Shown here: one piece after another, positions 1 through 7,546 of the stretch
Layout: the number at the start of each line of letters is the position of its first letter
Numbering within the stretch: position 1 is the first letter of the stretch
Assembly (NCBI RefSeq): GCF_000455485.1
Contig: NZ_CBQR020000153.1
Span: 1-64,000 of the forward strand
Reading direction: 5' to 3'
DNA: 64,000 bases
DNA from: Gorillibacterium massiliense
GTDB lineage: Bacteria; Bacillota; Bacilli; Paenibacillales; NBRC-103111
Position numbers and translations under genes: made by a program
The notes under the pieces: generated by a model
The model's input: only the letters and a program-made list of their open reading frames with translations
Told to the model about the DNA's origin: nothing
The model's database searches: none

Positions 1-87
1 TCCCGTGTGTAAAAATGGTAATTAGTATGCAGCAAGCAGCGCCGCGTACAGGTTAAGCCGGATAGCCGTTTGTGCTATTCGCCGCCC

Positions 88-549
88 TTAGCCTCGGGGC
101 GCGATTCCCCTCAGCCGGATGAGATAGCGGACGAGCTTATCTATCGCATCCGGTATTAGCTCGCCGGGCGTCTCGAAAGCCTTGACGCCCCGGCGAAGAA
201 GTGCCCGGTCCGCACCTGGACCGATGCGGCTGACCAGCGCGATGCTGCAATCGGAGAGCGCTGCCGCTGCCGCTTCCAAGGCATCCTCCTCGTGGGAGCC
301 GTTGCCGCAAGGGCGGCGCGCTTCCCGCTCCTCCAGCAAAACGGCCCGGCCATCCGCTTCTACCCGGTAGATGAAGAAGCGCTCGGAGCGGCCAAAATGC
401 TGGTTGATCCGCACGCCATCCAGGCTGGCGACGGCCACCCGAAAGCTGTCGCCGGCCTGCCCGGCAATGGCCGCGTCTGCGGCCTCCTTCGCTTCCGCAC
501 TTCGGCTGGGCACCTGCTCAGTTGTTCCCTCGGCCGCCCGTTCAGCCAT
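88..549 (-). CDS. NifX-type FeMo-cofactor-binding domain protein (detached C-terminal part of NifB)
   Basis: 153 aa. After a loose alanine/glutamate-rich linker (about residues 1-38) comes a single Nitro_FeMo-Co (NifX/NafY) domain: FRVAVASLDG, the INQHFGRSERFFIY stretch, PCGNG and DCSIALVSRIGPG. This is the order seen in the C-terminal half of full-length NifB, which is thought to hold cofactor precursor. The start is the ATG at 549, which overlaps the stop of the radical-SAM ORF upstream (shared ATGGCTGA), so translation is probably coupled. The open frame continues upstream of this ATG inside nifB, so a frameshifted full-length nifB is an alternative reading. The domain call is firm; whether it is a natural separate protein is not. 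Confidence 0.75.
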   Translation of the reverse strand: MAERAAEGTTEQVPSRSAEAKEAADAAIAGQAGDSFRVAVASLDGVRINQHFGRSERFFIYRVEADGRAVLLEEREARRPCGNGSHEEDALEAAAAALSDCSIALVSRIGPGADRALLRRGVKAFETPGELIPDAIDKLVRYLIRLRGIAPRG

Positions 550-1462
550 GGGAGAAAGTCTCCTCCAGTGGCTGATCGTAGAGCTGGGAAGCGAAGTCGC
601 GGCCCGCTCCGGGGATGCCGCAGGCATCGGCGCGGCATTGCTGGCAGTGGCGGAAGACGGGCAGATGCTCTTCCGCCGCCCTGCGGGCATCGCTTAGCTG
701 GAAGCAATCGGGCGCGGGGATGTGGCTCAACTCGTGCTGGGGAATGAGCGGAATCACGTTGATCAGCGATGCACCGGCCGCCCGGGTCGCGGCGGCAATC
801 TCGCCGATGTGGCTATCGTTGATTCCGGGAATGAGCACGGTGTTGATCTTGACCACGAGCCCGAGGGACGCTGCCTTGCGGATGCCCGCCAGTTGCGCTC
901 CGATCAGCGTCTCCGCCGCCTCTCGGCCGCGGATCGCCCGGCCATCCAGCACGATGGCGGAGACGATCTGCTCCACGATGCCGGGGTCTACCCCGTTGAC
1001 CGTCACAGTCACGGTTTGCACCCCGGCTGCGGCAATCCGCTCGGCCAGCCCTTCCAGCAGCAAGCCGTTGGTGCTGAGGCAGTGGATGAGCCCGGGGTGC
1101 TCCTGCCGGATCAACTCAAAAGCCTCCAGCGCGTGAGGAGTAGCCAGCGTATCCCCGGGCCCGGCAATGCCGGCTACGGTGATATCCGGGCAAAGAGCAA
1201 GCGCCTTCGTCACCGTTTCTGCCGCTTTATCCGGGGGCAGGATGCTTGCGGCTACGCCCGGGCGGTTTTCCGCCTTATTAAAAGCCCGCTTGCAAAACTT
1301 GCATTGAATGTTGCATGCCGGACTAACCGGCAGGTGCAGCCGTCCATGTTTGAAATGCCCTTCCGCGCTGAAGCACGGATGCCTGCGGGCCAAGTGCCCG
1401 TAGCGTTCTTGCTCCGCGCGATCCGCTTGTACGGCGGCGGTTCCGACACCGCATCCTCCCAT
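542..1462 (-). CDS. nifB: NifB-like radical SAM protein (FeMo-cofactor core synthesis)
   Basis: 306 aa from ATG 1462, 11 nt after AAAGGAG; an in-frame GTG at 1474 sits on the ribosome site itself and is unlikely. NifB fuses two 4Fe4S clusters and inserts carbide to give the NifB-co precursor. Visible family marks: HPCF near residue 30, the radical-SAM CxxxCxxC as CNIQCKFC, GPGDTLA, STNG, NTVLIPGIND and a C-terminal CQQCRADACG. The usual extra Cys just after the SAM motif (from memory, a YDCxxESRPGV-like stretch) is not there; this protein has FNKAENRPGV. The NifX domain normally fused at the C terminus is in the next, overlapping ORF. It is probably the first gene of a nif operon running off the left edge. 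A NifB-like paralogue of other function is possible. Confidence 0.8.
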   Translation of the reverse strand: MGGCGVGTAAVQADRAEQERYGHLARRHPCFSAEGHFKHGRLHLPVSPACNIQCKFCKRAFNKAENRPGVAASILPPDKAAETVTKALALCPDITVAGIAGPGDTLATPHALEAFELIRQEHPGLIHCLSTNGLLLEGLAERIAAAGVQTVTVTVNGVDPGIVEQIVSAIVLDGRAIRGREAAETLIGAQLAGIRKAASLGLVVKINTVLIPGINDSHIGEIAAATRAAGASLINVIPLIPQHELSHIPAPDCFQLSDARRAAEEHLPVFRHCQQCRADACGIPGAGRDFASQLYDQPLEETFSHG

Positions 1463-1514
1463 AGTGGGGTTCACTCCTTTCTTTGCTCCATTTCTTTCAA
1501 ATCTGCCGGTTAAC

Positions 1515-1592
1515 GCAAAAGCCGGGCCGCATGCAGGTTTTCCTGTTTACGGTCCCGGCTTCTGGACGACCAGTCAGCTTGGGCGGAGGCTA
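1515..1592 (-). promoter_or_regulatory. Structured 5' leader of nifB, terminator-like
   Basis: On the minus strand the leader contains GCCTCCGCCC, a CTGG-TCGT-CCAG hairpin, then a long stem AAGCCGGG / CCCGGCTT (1554-1561 with 1519-1526) that encloses CCG/CGG and CAGG/CCTG pairs and ends in TTTTG. The AGC just before the long stem can also pair with GCT upstream, giving two exclusive folds. This looks like an attenuator or riboswitch. I considered the Moco/Tuco class because of the context but cannot match it from memory. Confidence 0.5.
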
Positions 1593-1642
1593 TTTTGCTC
1601 AGTGAACAATTCTTACTTATCCAATGAGATTTAATGGTTTTA

Positions 1643-1672
1643 ATCCTATTTCATTTCTTGAACATCTGTCAA
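1643..1672 (-). promoter_or_regulatory. Probable sigma-A promoter of nifB
   Basis: TTGACA (1672-1667), 18 nt, TAGGAT (1648-1643) on the minus strand; predicted start near 1636, giving a leader of about 170 nt. The -35 lies inside an imperfect palindrome, TGTAAATCATTGACA (1681-1667), that resembles GlnR half-sites but with 5 nt instead of 7 between them. Confidence 0.55.
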
Positions 1673-1739
1673 TGATTTACATGCGCCGTCACTATTTTGT
1701 AAATATCTTCAAGATAAATTCTACAATCAATCCGCGCAT

Positions 1740-1769
1740 TTGACGCGTTTTTCCGGGTAACGGTACAAT
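1740..1769 (+). promoter_or_regulatory. Probable sigma-A promoter of the LacI-type gene
   Basis: TTGACG (1740-1745), 18 nt, TACAAT (1764-1769), 66 nt before the start codon and divergent from the nifB promoter. Confidence 0.55.
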
Positions 1770-1834
1770 GAGTCAAATGAAAATGCGGGATAATGTAACC
1801 GCAGCTCAACTATCGGCAAAAGAGAGGAACGGGT

Positions 1835-2851
1835 ATGGCTACCATTTACGATATCGCAAAACGGACCGGATACTCGCCAGCGACAGTCTCCAAAGCGTTT
1901 AACCACTATTCGGACATCAGCCGCAAGACGAGAGATCACATCTTAAATACGGCCCGGGAGATGGGCTACCTGCCCAATACCCAAGCGCGAGCCTTGACGA
2001 CGAAGCGCTCATGGACCATCGGGCTGCTCTTTTTGGAAAAGACCGGGGTGGGCTTGCGGCATCCTTTTTTCGGCGGCGTCTTGGAGGGCTTCAAACAGAC
2101 CGCGGCCACGGCAGGCTATGATCTGCTGTTCTTGAGCAAGGATATCGGCGGGAAAGCCAACAGCTACCTGGAGCACGGTAAAATGCGCGGCGTAGACGGA
2201 GTCGCCGTGCTTATGTACGACGCAATGGATGCGGATTACGCAGAGTTGCTTCGAGGGGATCTTCCCTGCGTCGTGCTGGATTCGGACACGGAAGCTGCGG
2301 TTACCTTGGCCTCGGATAATGCGGCTGGATCCCGACAAGCGATCGACTATTTGTATGGGCTGGGTCACCGGAAGATCGCGCACATCGCGGGCGGACGGGG
2401 GACATTTGCCGGCACCAAACGCCGGGAAGGCTTTGAGCAGGGAGTATCGGAGCATGGTTTGGAGTTGCGTCCGGAATGGGTCGTGGAGGCTCATTTCGAC
2501 TATTCGGTGGAAAGCGGGTATCGGGCGATGGAGGAACTGCTTCGTGCGGAGGAGCGGCCAACGGCGGTTTTTGCCGCTGGTGACAATTTGGCGGTGGGCG
2601 CAATCCAAGCGGCGCAAGCGGCGGGTCTTCATGTGCCGGACGATATTTCTGTCATTGGGTATGATGATATTGAACTGGCGCGCTATTTGACACCCAGCCT
2701 TACGACAGTGCGGCAGGACATGGCCGGTCTCGGCGCACGGGCGGCGCAGCTGCTCATCCACGCCATCGAGAACGGCGGATCAAAGGAGGCCGTGATTCAT
2801 CCTGTTGAGCTGGTTGTTCGGCAGTCTTGCCGAGAGCCGAATAGAGGATGA
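1835..2851 (+). CDS. LacI/GalR-family transcriptional regulator
   Basis: 338 aa, normal family length. N-terminal LacI helix-turn-helix and hinge (residues 2-56: TIYDIAKRTGYSPATVSKAFN followed by the GYLPNTQARAL hinge helix), then a periplasmic-binding-protein-type sugar domain (about 60-335) with typical GLLFLEK, DNAAGSRQAIDYL, GHRKIAHIAG and VIGYDDIELARYLTPSLTTV stretches. ATG 1835 follows GAGAGGAAC. It is divergent from nifB and alone; nothing next to it is an obvious target, so the sugar effector is unknown. A palindrome of the type this family binds lies 9 kb away (11846-11859), but a link is only speculation. Confidence 0.9.
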   Translation: MATIYDIAKRTGYSPATVSKAFNHYSDISRKTRDHILNTAREMGYLPNTQARALTTKRSWTIGLLFLEKTGVGLRHPFFGGVLEGFKQTAATAGYDLLFLSKDIGGKANSYLEHGKMRGVDGVAVLMYDAMDADYAELLRGDLPCVVLDSDTEAAVTLASDNAAGSRQAIDYLYGLGHRKIAHIAGGRGTFAGTKRREGFEQGVSEHGLELRPEWVVEAHFDYSVESGYRAMEELLRAEERPTAVFAAGDNLAVGAIQAAQAAGLHVPDDISVIGYDDIELARYLTPSLTTVRQDMAGLGARAAQLLIHAIENGGSKEAVIHPVELVVRQSCREPNRG

Positions 2852-3266
2852 GATTACACAAGATATTTGGAAAACCTAGGTTGATTCAAAAGAACCAGGT
2901 TCATCTCTAATGGCGCGGTTGTGGTCGTCACCTAAATTTTCCTTGATATGTAAAAACCATTGGCATTTGTGGGAGAAATGTCCTAGAATTATAGGTGCTT
3001 ATCGTTCTCGTGGGAAAACTCTTGATCATTTCATAGGTTAGAATACACATATGCTAATCTGGAGAAATTGCAGGGGGATATGATTCTGTCCATCATCGGC
3101 CGATCGAGGGCAAATTTTCGGCGAAAAATGTCGATCGATGGTTGTTAGGGATTCGGAAAATGGGTTAATAAGCCTGTAGGACCTAGATTTCATTTTAGAA
3201 ATCCGCGAGGTTTGGCTGGTTAAATGAAAGTAGAAGAATCATTCTTTAGTAGGGAGGTGGGGATCG
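2852..3266 (+). other. Intergenic region before the polysaccharide operon
   Basis: No convincing gene. It holds a nested inverted repeat at 3101-3137 (CGATCGA / TCGATCG outside, ATTTTCG / CGAAAAT inside) and a short GATTTC-N6-GAAATC palindrome (3186-3203). No clear -35/-10 pair and no recognisable c-di-GMP riboswitch core. A strong ribosome site, AGGGAGGTGG, sits just before 3267. Confidence 0.5.
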
Positions 3267-4397
3267 ATGAGATTGAGGCTTTTTAAGTTTGTGGTTGCCA
3301 TTGCTATTCTTAGCCTGGTTGCTTCATGCGGAAAGCCGAAAATCGCGGATACTTCACCCCTCAATTCAACTTCACGACCTTCGTCAAATTACGGTGATAC
3401 CATGGGAATGCAGGAATATCGGGAACGGTTGCAGCGTTTCGTGACCGATCGATTGTCTGGCGGCGATGGTGTATTTACAAATTTTATTGATACCGCTCAG
3501 AGAGATGAGGTGGCCACCGGTCATGAAGTGCTGAGCGAATCGGCCGGCATATTGCTTCGGTATTATGCGTTGACTGGGCAACAGGAGCTCTTCGATGAAG
3601 CTTGGGCGAACGCAAAACGGGTATTCACGCTGGATTCCGGGTTTAGCTACCGTTATAGTCCAAAGCTGCACAAGCGGTATTCCACGAATGCGGCGGTGGA
3701 CGATCTGCGGATCATCCGCGCGCTTTCCGAGGCCGGAGCAGCGTTCGGCGACGATCGGTATGCGGAGGAAGCGAGAAGCTATGGGCAGAGATTTTATGAG
3801 CACAACGTCGTGAAGGGGTACCTGCGCGACTTTTACGACGACAGCGTTCATACGGCCAACAACTCCGTTACCCTGTGCTATATCGACTTTTCCTCCTTAC
3901 AGGTGCTTCCTGTGCCGGAGAAATCCCTGCAAAAGCTGAACGCCAACATGTTGAATGTCGTCCGCGGAGGGTATCTCTCCGATGGATTCCCCTTCTATAA
4001 GACTAGCTATCTTTACGAGACACGTACATATAGCAAGGGTTCGATCAGTACCGTGCAATCTCTTCTGACGATATTGTCCCTTGCGGAAATCGGCCAACAA
4101 CAGCCCGCCAGCGTCCGATACTTGAAGGATCAAATTGGAAGAGGCGCGCTATACGGGCAGTATACAGAGGACGGAAAACCAGCTAGCGATGTGCAATCGA
4201 CCGCGATCTATGCCCTTGCTGCCATGATCGGGTCCGTGTTGGACGATCAAGAGTTGTATGAAATGAGCATCCGCAGGATGAACCAGTATCGGGTTAACGA
4301 TGGAAATACTCCCTTGCAAGGCGGCTTCGGGGATGTGACGACCGAGCAAGCCTATTCGTTTGATAACCTGATGGCTCTGATCGCATATGCGTATTAA
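3267..4397 (+). CDS. Lipoprotein with glycoside hydrolase family 8-like domain (YdaJ-like)
   Basis: 376 aa. Signal peptide with lipobox LVASC (Cys about 21), a Ser/Thr-rich linker, then an alpha/alpha toroid of GH8/BcsZ type. GHEVLSESAGILLRYYALTG corresponds to the GH8 SEGQGYGM helix with its Glu acid, and AAVDDLRIIRAL to the second acidic site. It should sit on the outside of the membrane and trim or release the polymer made by the operon, as BcsZ does for cellulose and YdaJ/PssZ in the related Bacillus/Listeria loci. First gene of a six-gene operon, 30 nt before the next. Substrate unknown; the catalytic-residue assignment is by eye. Confidence 0.75.
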   Translation: MRLRLFKFVVAIAILSLVASCGKPKIADTSPLNSTSRPSSNYGDTMGMQEYRERLQRFVTDRLSGGDGVFTNFIDTAQRDEVATGHEVLSESAGILLRYYALTGQQELFDEAWANAKRVFTLDSGFSYRYSPKLHKRYSTNAAVDDLRIIRALSEAGAAFGDDRYAEEARSYGQRFYEHNVVKGYLRDFYDDSVHTANNSVTLCYIDFSSLQVLPVPEKSLQKLNANMLNVVRGGYLSDGFPFYKTSYLYETRTYSKGSISTVQSLLTILSLAEIGQQQPASVRYLKDQIGRGALYGQYTEDGKPASDVQSTAIYALAAMIGSVLDDQELYEMSIRRMNQYRVNDGNTPLQGGFGDVTTEQAYSFDNLMALIAYAY

Positions 4398-4427
4398 CGA
4401 AAACGGGAAGAAAGGAATCGGTGTGCG

Positions 4428-5990
4428 ATGGCAGACGATAAGCCGAATCGGCGTTTTAAACAGGGACTGGCACTGCTCGGTCGTTATCTATCGCCATCGT
4501 TGGCAGCAGCGTTAGGGGTAATGAGCATCACGATCATCGCTCTGTTCGTGCCGCCTTATATTGGCATGGCGGATAATGGAGACTATTTCCGGATTTTGTA
4601 CGGCAATGGCCTCTACTTTAACACTCCGGATTACGACAGCCAATATTTTGGTTATTTCGTAAAAGAATTCGGTATTTTTCAATATTTCAACGAGAGCGGC
4701 GCCCCCATCTTCTCGTCCCAAACATTAATCATCAAGCTATCCATGTGGGTAAATGAACTTTTTAACGGCAAGGTGTTCGACATTCGGGTACAAGGAGCAA
4801 TTTTGACCGTATTTTACACGATCGCGATTTATTTATTAGTAGAGGCCGTCACCTGGAAAGTCCCGGCGAAATTCGGCTATCCCATCGCGGCGCTTGCCGT
4901 CTTCCTTTTTGCGGATACAGGCTATACGGCTTACTTCAATTCGTTCTTCGGGGAGAGCATTGTTCTCCTATCTATGCTGTTTATTCTCGCCGCTGGCTTG
5001 CTTTTGTATCGCAAAAGATACAACGATTACGTCATGCTGGGACTCTTCTTCGCGGGAGCGCTCTTGCTTACGACGAGCAAGCAGCAAAATGCGCCCGTCG
5101 GCATCATAATCGCGGTTATGGGAGTCTTCCTGGTCTGGATTCGCCGGGGTAAGCGGTATCGGGCTGGTGTTGCTTTGGCGCTGGTCATGCTCCTGTTGGC
5201 GGGGGTGGGCACGTATACGCTCATTCCCAAGGAGTTCGTTAACATCAATAAGTATCATGCGATGACTCGCGGCATCTTGATGGGATCGGACGATCCGGAA
5301 GAAACGTTAAAGTCCTTAGGCATCGATCGGCAGTATGCCATTCTGAATAAAAGCATCTATTACGAGCTGTATACGACAGTAGATGTCGATTCGCCCATTC
5401 TGGAGCGGGACTTTTATAACAAGTATGGGTTCGGTTCGATCCTGACTTATTATGCCGCCCATCCCGGACAGGCTTTCAATATGTTGAATTTGGCGGCGAA
5501 AGGCGCGTTTCAAATCCGGCCCCCGGCTATGGGCAATTATGAAAAATCGGTTGGGAAGGCGTTCGGAGCCCAGACCACGTTCTTTTCCGGCTATAGCCTG
5601 CTGAAGGCTGCGGTTGCTCCCAAGACGATCGGATTTATCACGATATGGGTGATCGTGACAATTGGCTTATACGTCCCTTCGTTTATTGCTGCCGTAAAAG
5701 CAAGGAGATGGCGAAAGGCTCTTCGTCTGCCACTCATCGTCATGATGATTATGATGGGCTTGTCCGGCATTATGATCTCGATTGTCGGAGCGGGAGACGC
5801 CGATTTATCCAAGCACGAGTTCATGTTCACGGCTTCTTTCGATATGGTTACCTTTCTGCTGATTTCGGATGCGATCCGAAAAAGGCTATGGACGGGAGAT
5901 CTTGAAACAGACAAAGATGGAGAGGATGCCTCCACCCATGGGCCAAACCCTAGGATAGGCCAGCAGGCAAATACGGTGGCAAACTTATGA
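4428..5990 (+). CDS. Polytopic membrane protein, WsfD-like glycan hexose transferase candidate
   Basis: 520 aa with roughly 10-12 hydrophobic segments (first about 28-48, last about 465-480) and a large loop near residues 265-345. It has features of GT-C type glycan enzymes: an acidic residue just after the first membrane segment (PYIGMADNGDYFRI) and a long outer loop. It resembles the proteins annotated WsfD in Paenibacillus/Geobacillus surface-glycan clusters; this is from memory and unproven. It overlaps the next gene by ATGA (5987-5990) and so is an integral part of the operon. The B. subtilis ydaJKLMN operon has no counterpart that I know of, so this is the extra gene here; it may add a side group or act in polymer export. 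Confidence 0.6.
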   Translation: MADDKPNRRFKQGLALLGRYLSPSLAAALGVMSITIIALFVPPYIGMADNGDYFRILYGNGLYFNTPDYDSQYFGYFVKEFGIFQYFNESGAPIFSSQTLIIKLSMWVNELFNGKVFDIRVQGAILTVFYTIAIYLLVEAVTWKVPAKFGYPIAALAVFLFADTGYTAYFNSFFGESIVLLSMLFILAAGLLLYRKRYNDYVMLGLFFAGALLLTTSKQQNAPVGIIIAVMGVFLVWIRRGKRYRAGVALALVMLLLAGVGTYTLIPKEFVNINKYHAMTRGILMGSDDPEETLKSLGIDRQYAILNKSIYYELYTTVDVDSPILERDFYNKYGFGSILTYYAAHPGQAFNMLNLAAKGAFQIRPPAMGNYEKSVGKAFGAQTTFFSGYSLLKAAVAPKTIGFITIWVIVTIGLYVPSFIAAVKARRWRKALRLPLIVMMIMMGLSGIMISIVGAGDADLSKHEFMFTASFDMVTFLLISDAIRKRLWTGDLETDKDGEDASTHGPNPRIGQQANTVANL

Positions 5991-7537
5991 TACGCAACCG
6001 GAGAATCAAGTTGCTGCTCTTGTTTATGGCCCTCCTGCTTTCTTTGCCTGCTCCTCCTGTGGCACATGCATCGACAAAGGTAGAGCCAACCCATGTGCTT
6101 ATCGTCTATGACAGTTTGGTCAAAGGATCATCCCGCCAAGGAAATGTGGAGGTGCTGCAGCGGCTCCTGGCGGCTTACGGAGCGAAGGTTACGATAACCG
6201 GGGTTGATGATTATCAACCGGGCACGCTTCGGCAGTATGGGAAGGTGATCGGGGTTGGCAATCGGGAGGATCTTGAGATAACCAATGCGGATTATCTTCA
6301 GGATCTCAATACCTACGAAGGTGACTATCTCCACATCGGCGAGCATCCGCCGAAGCGAGTGATGGATGGGCTGGGGATTCGTTTGCGGGAAGCCGGGCAG
6401 GAAACGATTCGACTGTCGATGGGCCCATACGCTGAGACGACACGCGAAACATCCAATGTCCCTTATATCGAACAATCCGTCGGCGAGAGATACGGCAGCA
6501 TTTCTATCGATAGCAGCGGGGTACAGGCACCATATGGCGTAATGGACAAGCATCTTGCTTACGTTCCCTATATGGCTCAGGGCACTCTTAGTGAACTGGC
6601 GATGGCTTATCTTCTCAAGGATTGGCTCTCGATCGAGGGAGAAGGGCAGACCTACCTTTTGTTCAAGGAGATCTACCCATTTTCGGATCTAAGTTTGCTG
6701 ACCCATATGGCGGATAAGCTCTATGATGCCGGGATTCCCTTTATCGTCAGTGTGAGGCCGGTATTTGGCAACACCGATTATCCGGCGATGAAGCGGTATC
6801 TGGAAGCGCTGAAATACGTGCAGGCGAAGAATGGAAGCATTCTCGTGAATGCGCCTGTCGTGGCATCCGGCATTCGCGAAAGGGAATCCGCTTTACCCGG
6901 TAAAATGGAGTCGTTCATCGATGTTTTGGCCCAGAACGGCATCGTGCCTCTGGGGCTTGGCGCAGACTTGTACTGGTCCTACGATAAGCTATATGCGGCA
7001 GAGGGAATGAGCTTTTTTGATTCAACGGTACTATTCGCTAATGAGAACAAACTCTATCGCGATGAGGCCGATACTTCTCTTCCTTTTCTTTCTTCGCTAT
7101 ATAGCATGGGAGAGGATTACCTCAGGCTCATAACGGAAGCAGGCAAGAAGGTGCAGAGTTTCCCGATGAATGCGGCGCTGACCTTCGATTTTCCTGAGGA
7201 TGAGGCAGGTCTTGACCGGATTGTCGATTTCCTCATGAACAGCTGGGTGGATTTTGCAGACTACAAATATGAATCGCACCAGGTTAAGACGGATTCAAAT
7301 GTCATGGCCTCTCAAAATGGAATTTTGTACTTGAATGGCCGTTCCGTCTACTTGAACGATAAGCTCCAAGACGTGAGCTCTGACTACTTGTACAAGTCTC
7401 ATGAGCCCCAACGTCTGAAAAAACTTTTCAATGTGCAGAACAACTTTTTCACGGTGATGATTTCCATGACTTTGTTGATCTTCGGGATCTTCTTCGTTGT
7501 CGGGTCCCGGCGATATCGGCGCAAATTTTACAAATAG
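5987..7537 (+). CDS. YdaL-like membrane-anchored DUF2334 (polysaccharide deacetylase-fold) protein
   Basis: 516 aa. Signal peptide (residues 1-28, ending AHA), an extracytoplasmic domain beginning THVLIVYDS, a NodB/deacetylase-like barrel of DUF2334 type (about 220-440: LLFKEIYPFSDLSLL, AGIPFIVSVRPVF, ALTFDFPEDE), and one C-terminal membrane helix (about 485-507) with a basic tail. It probably modifies the nascent chain outside the membrane. The metal-binding HxxxH/Asp triad of active deacetylases is not obvious, so catalysis is uncertain. Overlaps the gene before by 4 nt and lies 9 nt from the glycosyltransferase gene. Confidence 0.7.
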   Translation: MIRNRRIKLLLLFMALLLSLPAPPVAHASTKVEPTHVLIVYDSLVKGSSRQGNVEVLQRLLAAYGAKVTITGVDDYQPGTLRQYGKVIGVGNREDLEITNADYLQDLNTYEGDYLHIGEHPPKRVMDGLGIRLREAGQETIRLSMGPYAETTRETSNVPYIEQSVGERYGSISIDSSGVQAPYGVMDKHLAYVPYMAQGTLSELAMAYLLKDWLSIEGEGQTYLLFKEIYPFSDLSLLTHMADKLYDAGIPFIVSVRPVFGNTDYPAMKRYLEALKYVQAKNGSILVNAPVVASGIRERESALPGKMESFIDVLAQNGIVPLGLGADLYWSYDKLYAAEGMSFFDSTVLFANENKLYRDEADTSLPFLSSLYSMGEDYLRLITEAGKKVQSFPMNAALTFDFPEDEAGLDRIVDFLMNSWVDFADYKYESHQVKTDSNVMASQNGILYLNGRSVYLNDKLQDVSSDYLYKSHEPQRLKKLFNVQNNFFTVMISMTLLIFGIFFVVGSRRYRRKFYK

Positions 7538-7546
7538 GAGATTGCT

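Noticed and set aside
2852-3266. c-di-GMP riboswitch before the polysaccharide operon
   Set aside because: Looked for the GEMM core because of the c-di-GMP link; it is not there.
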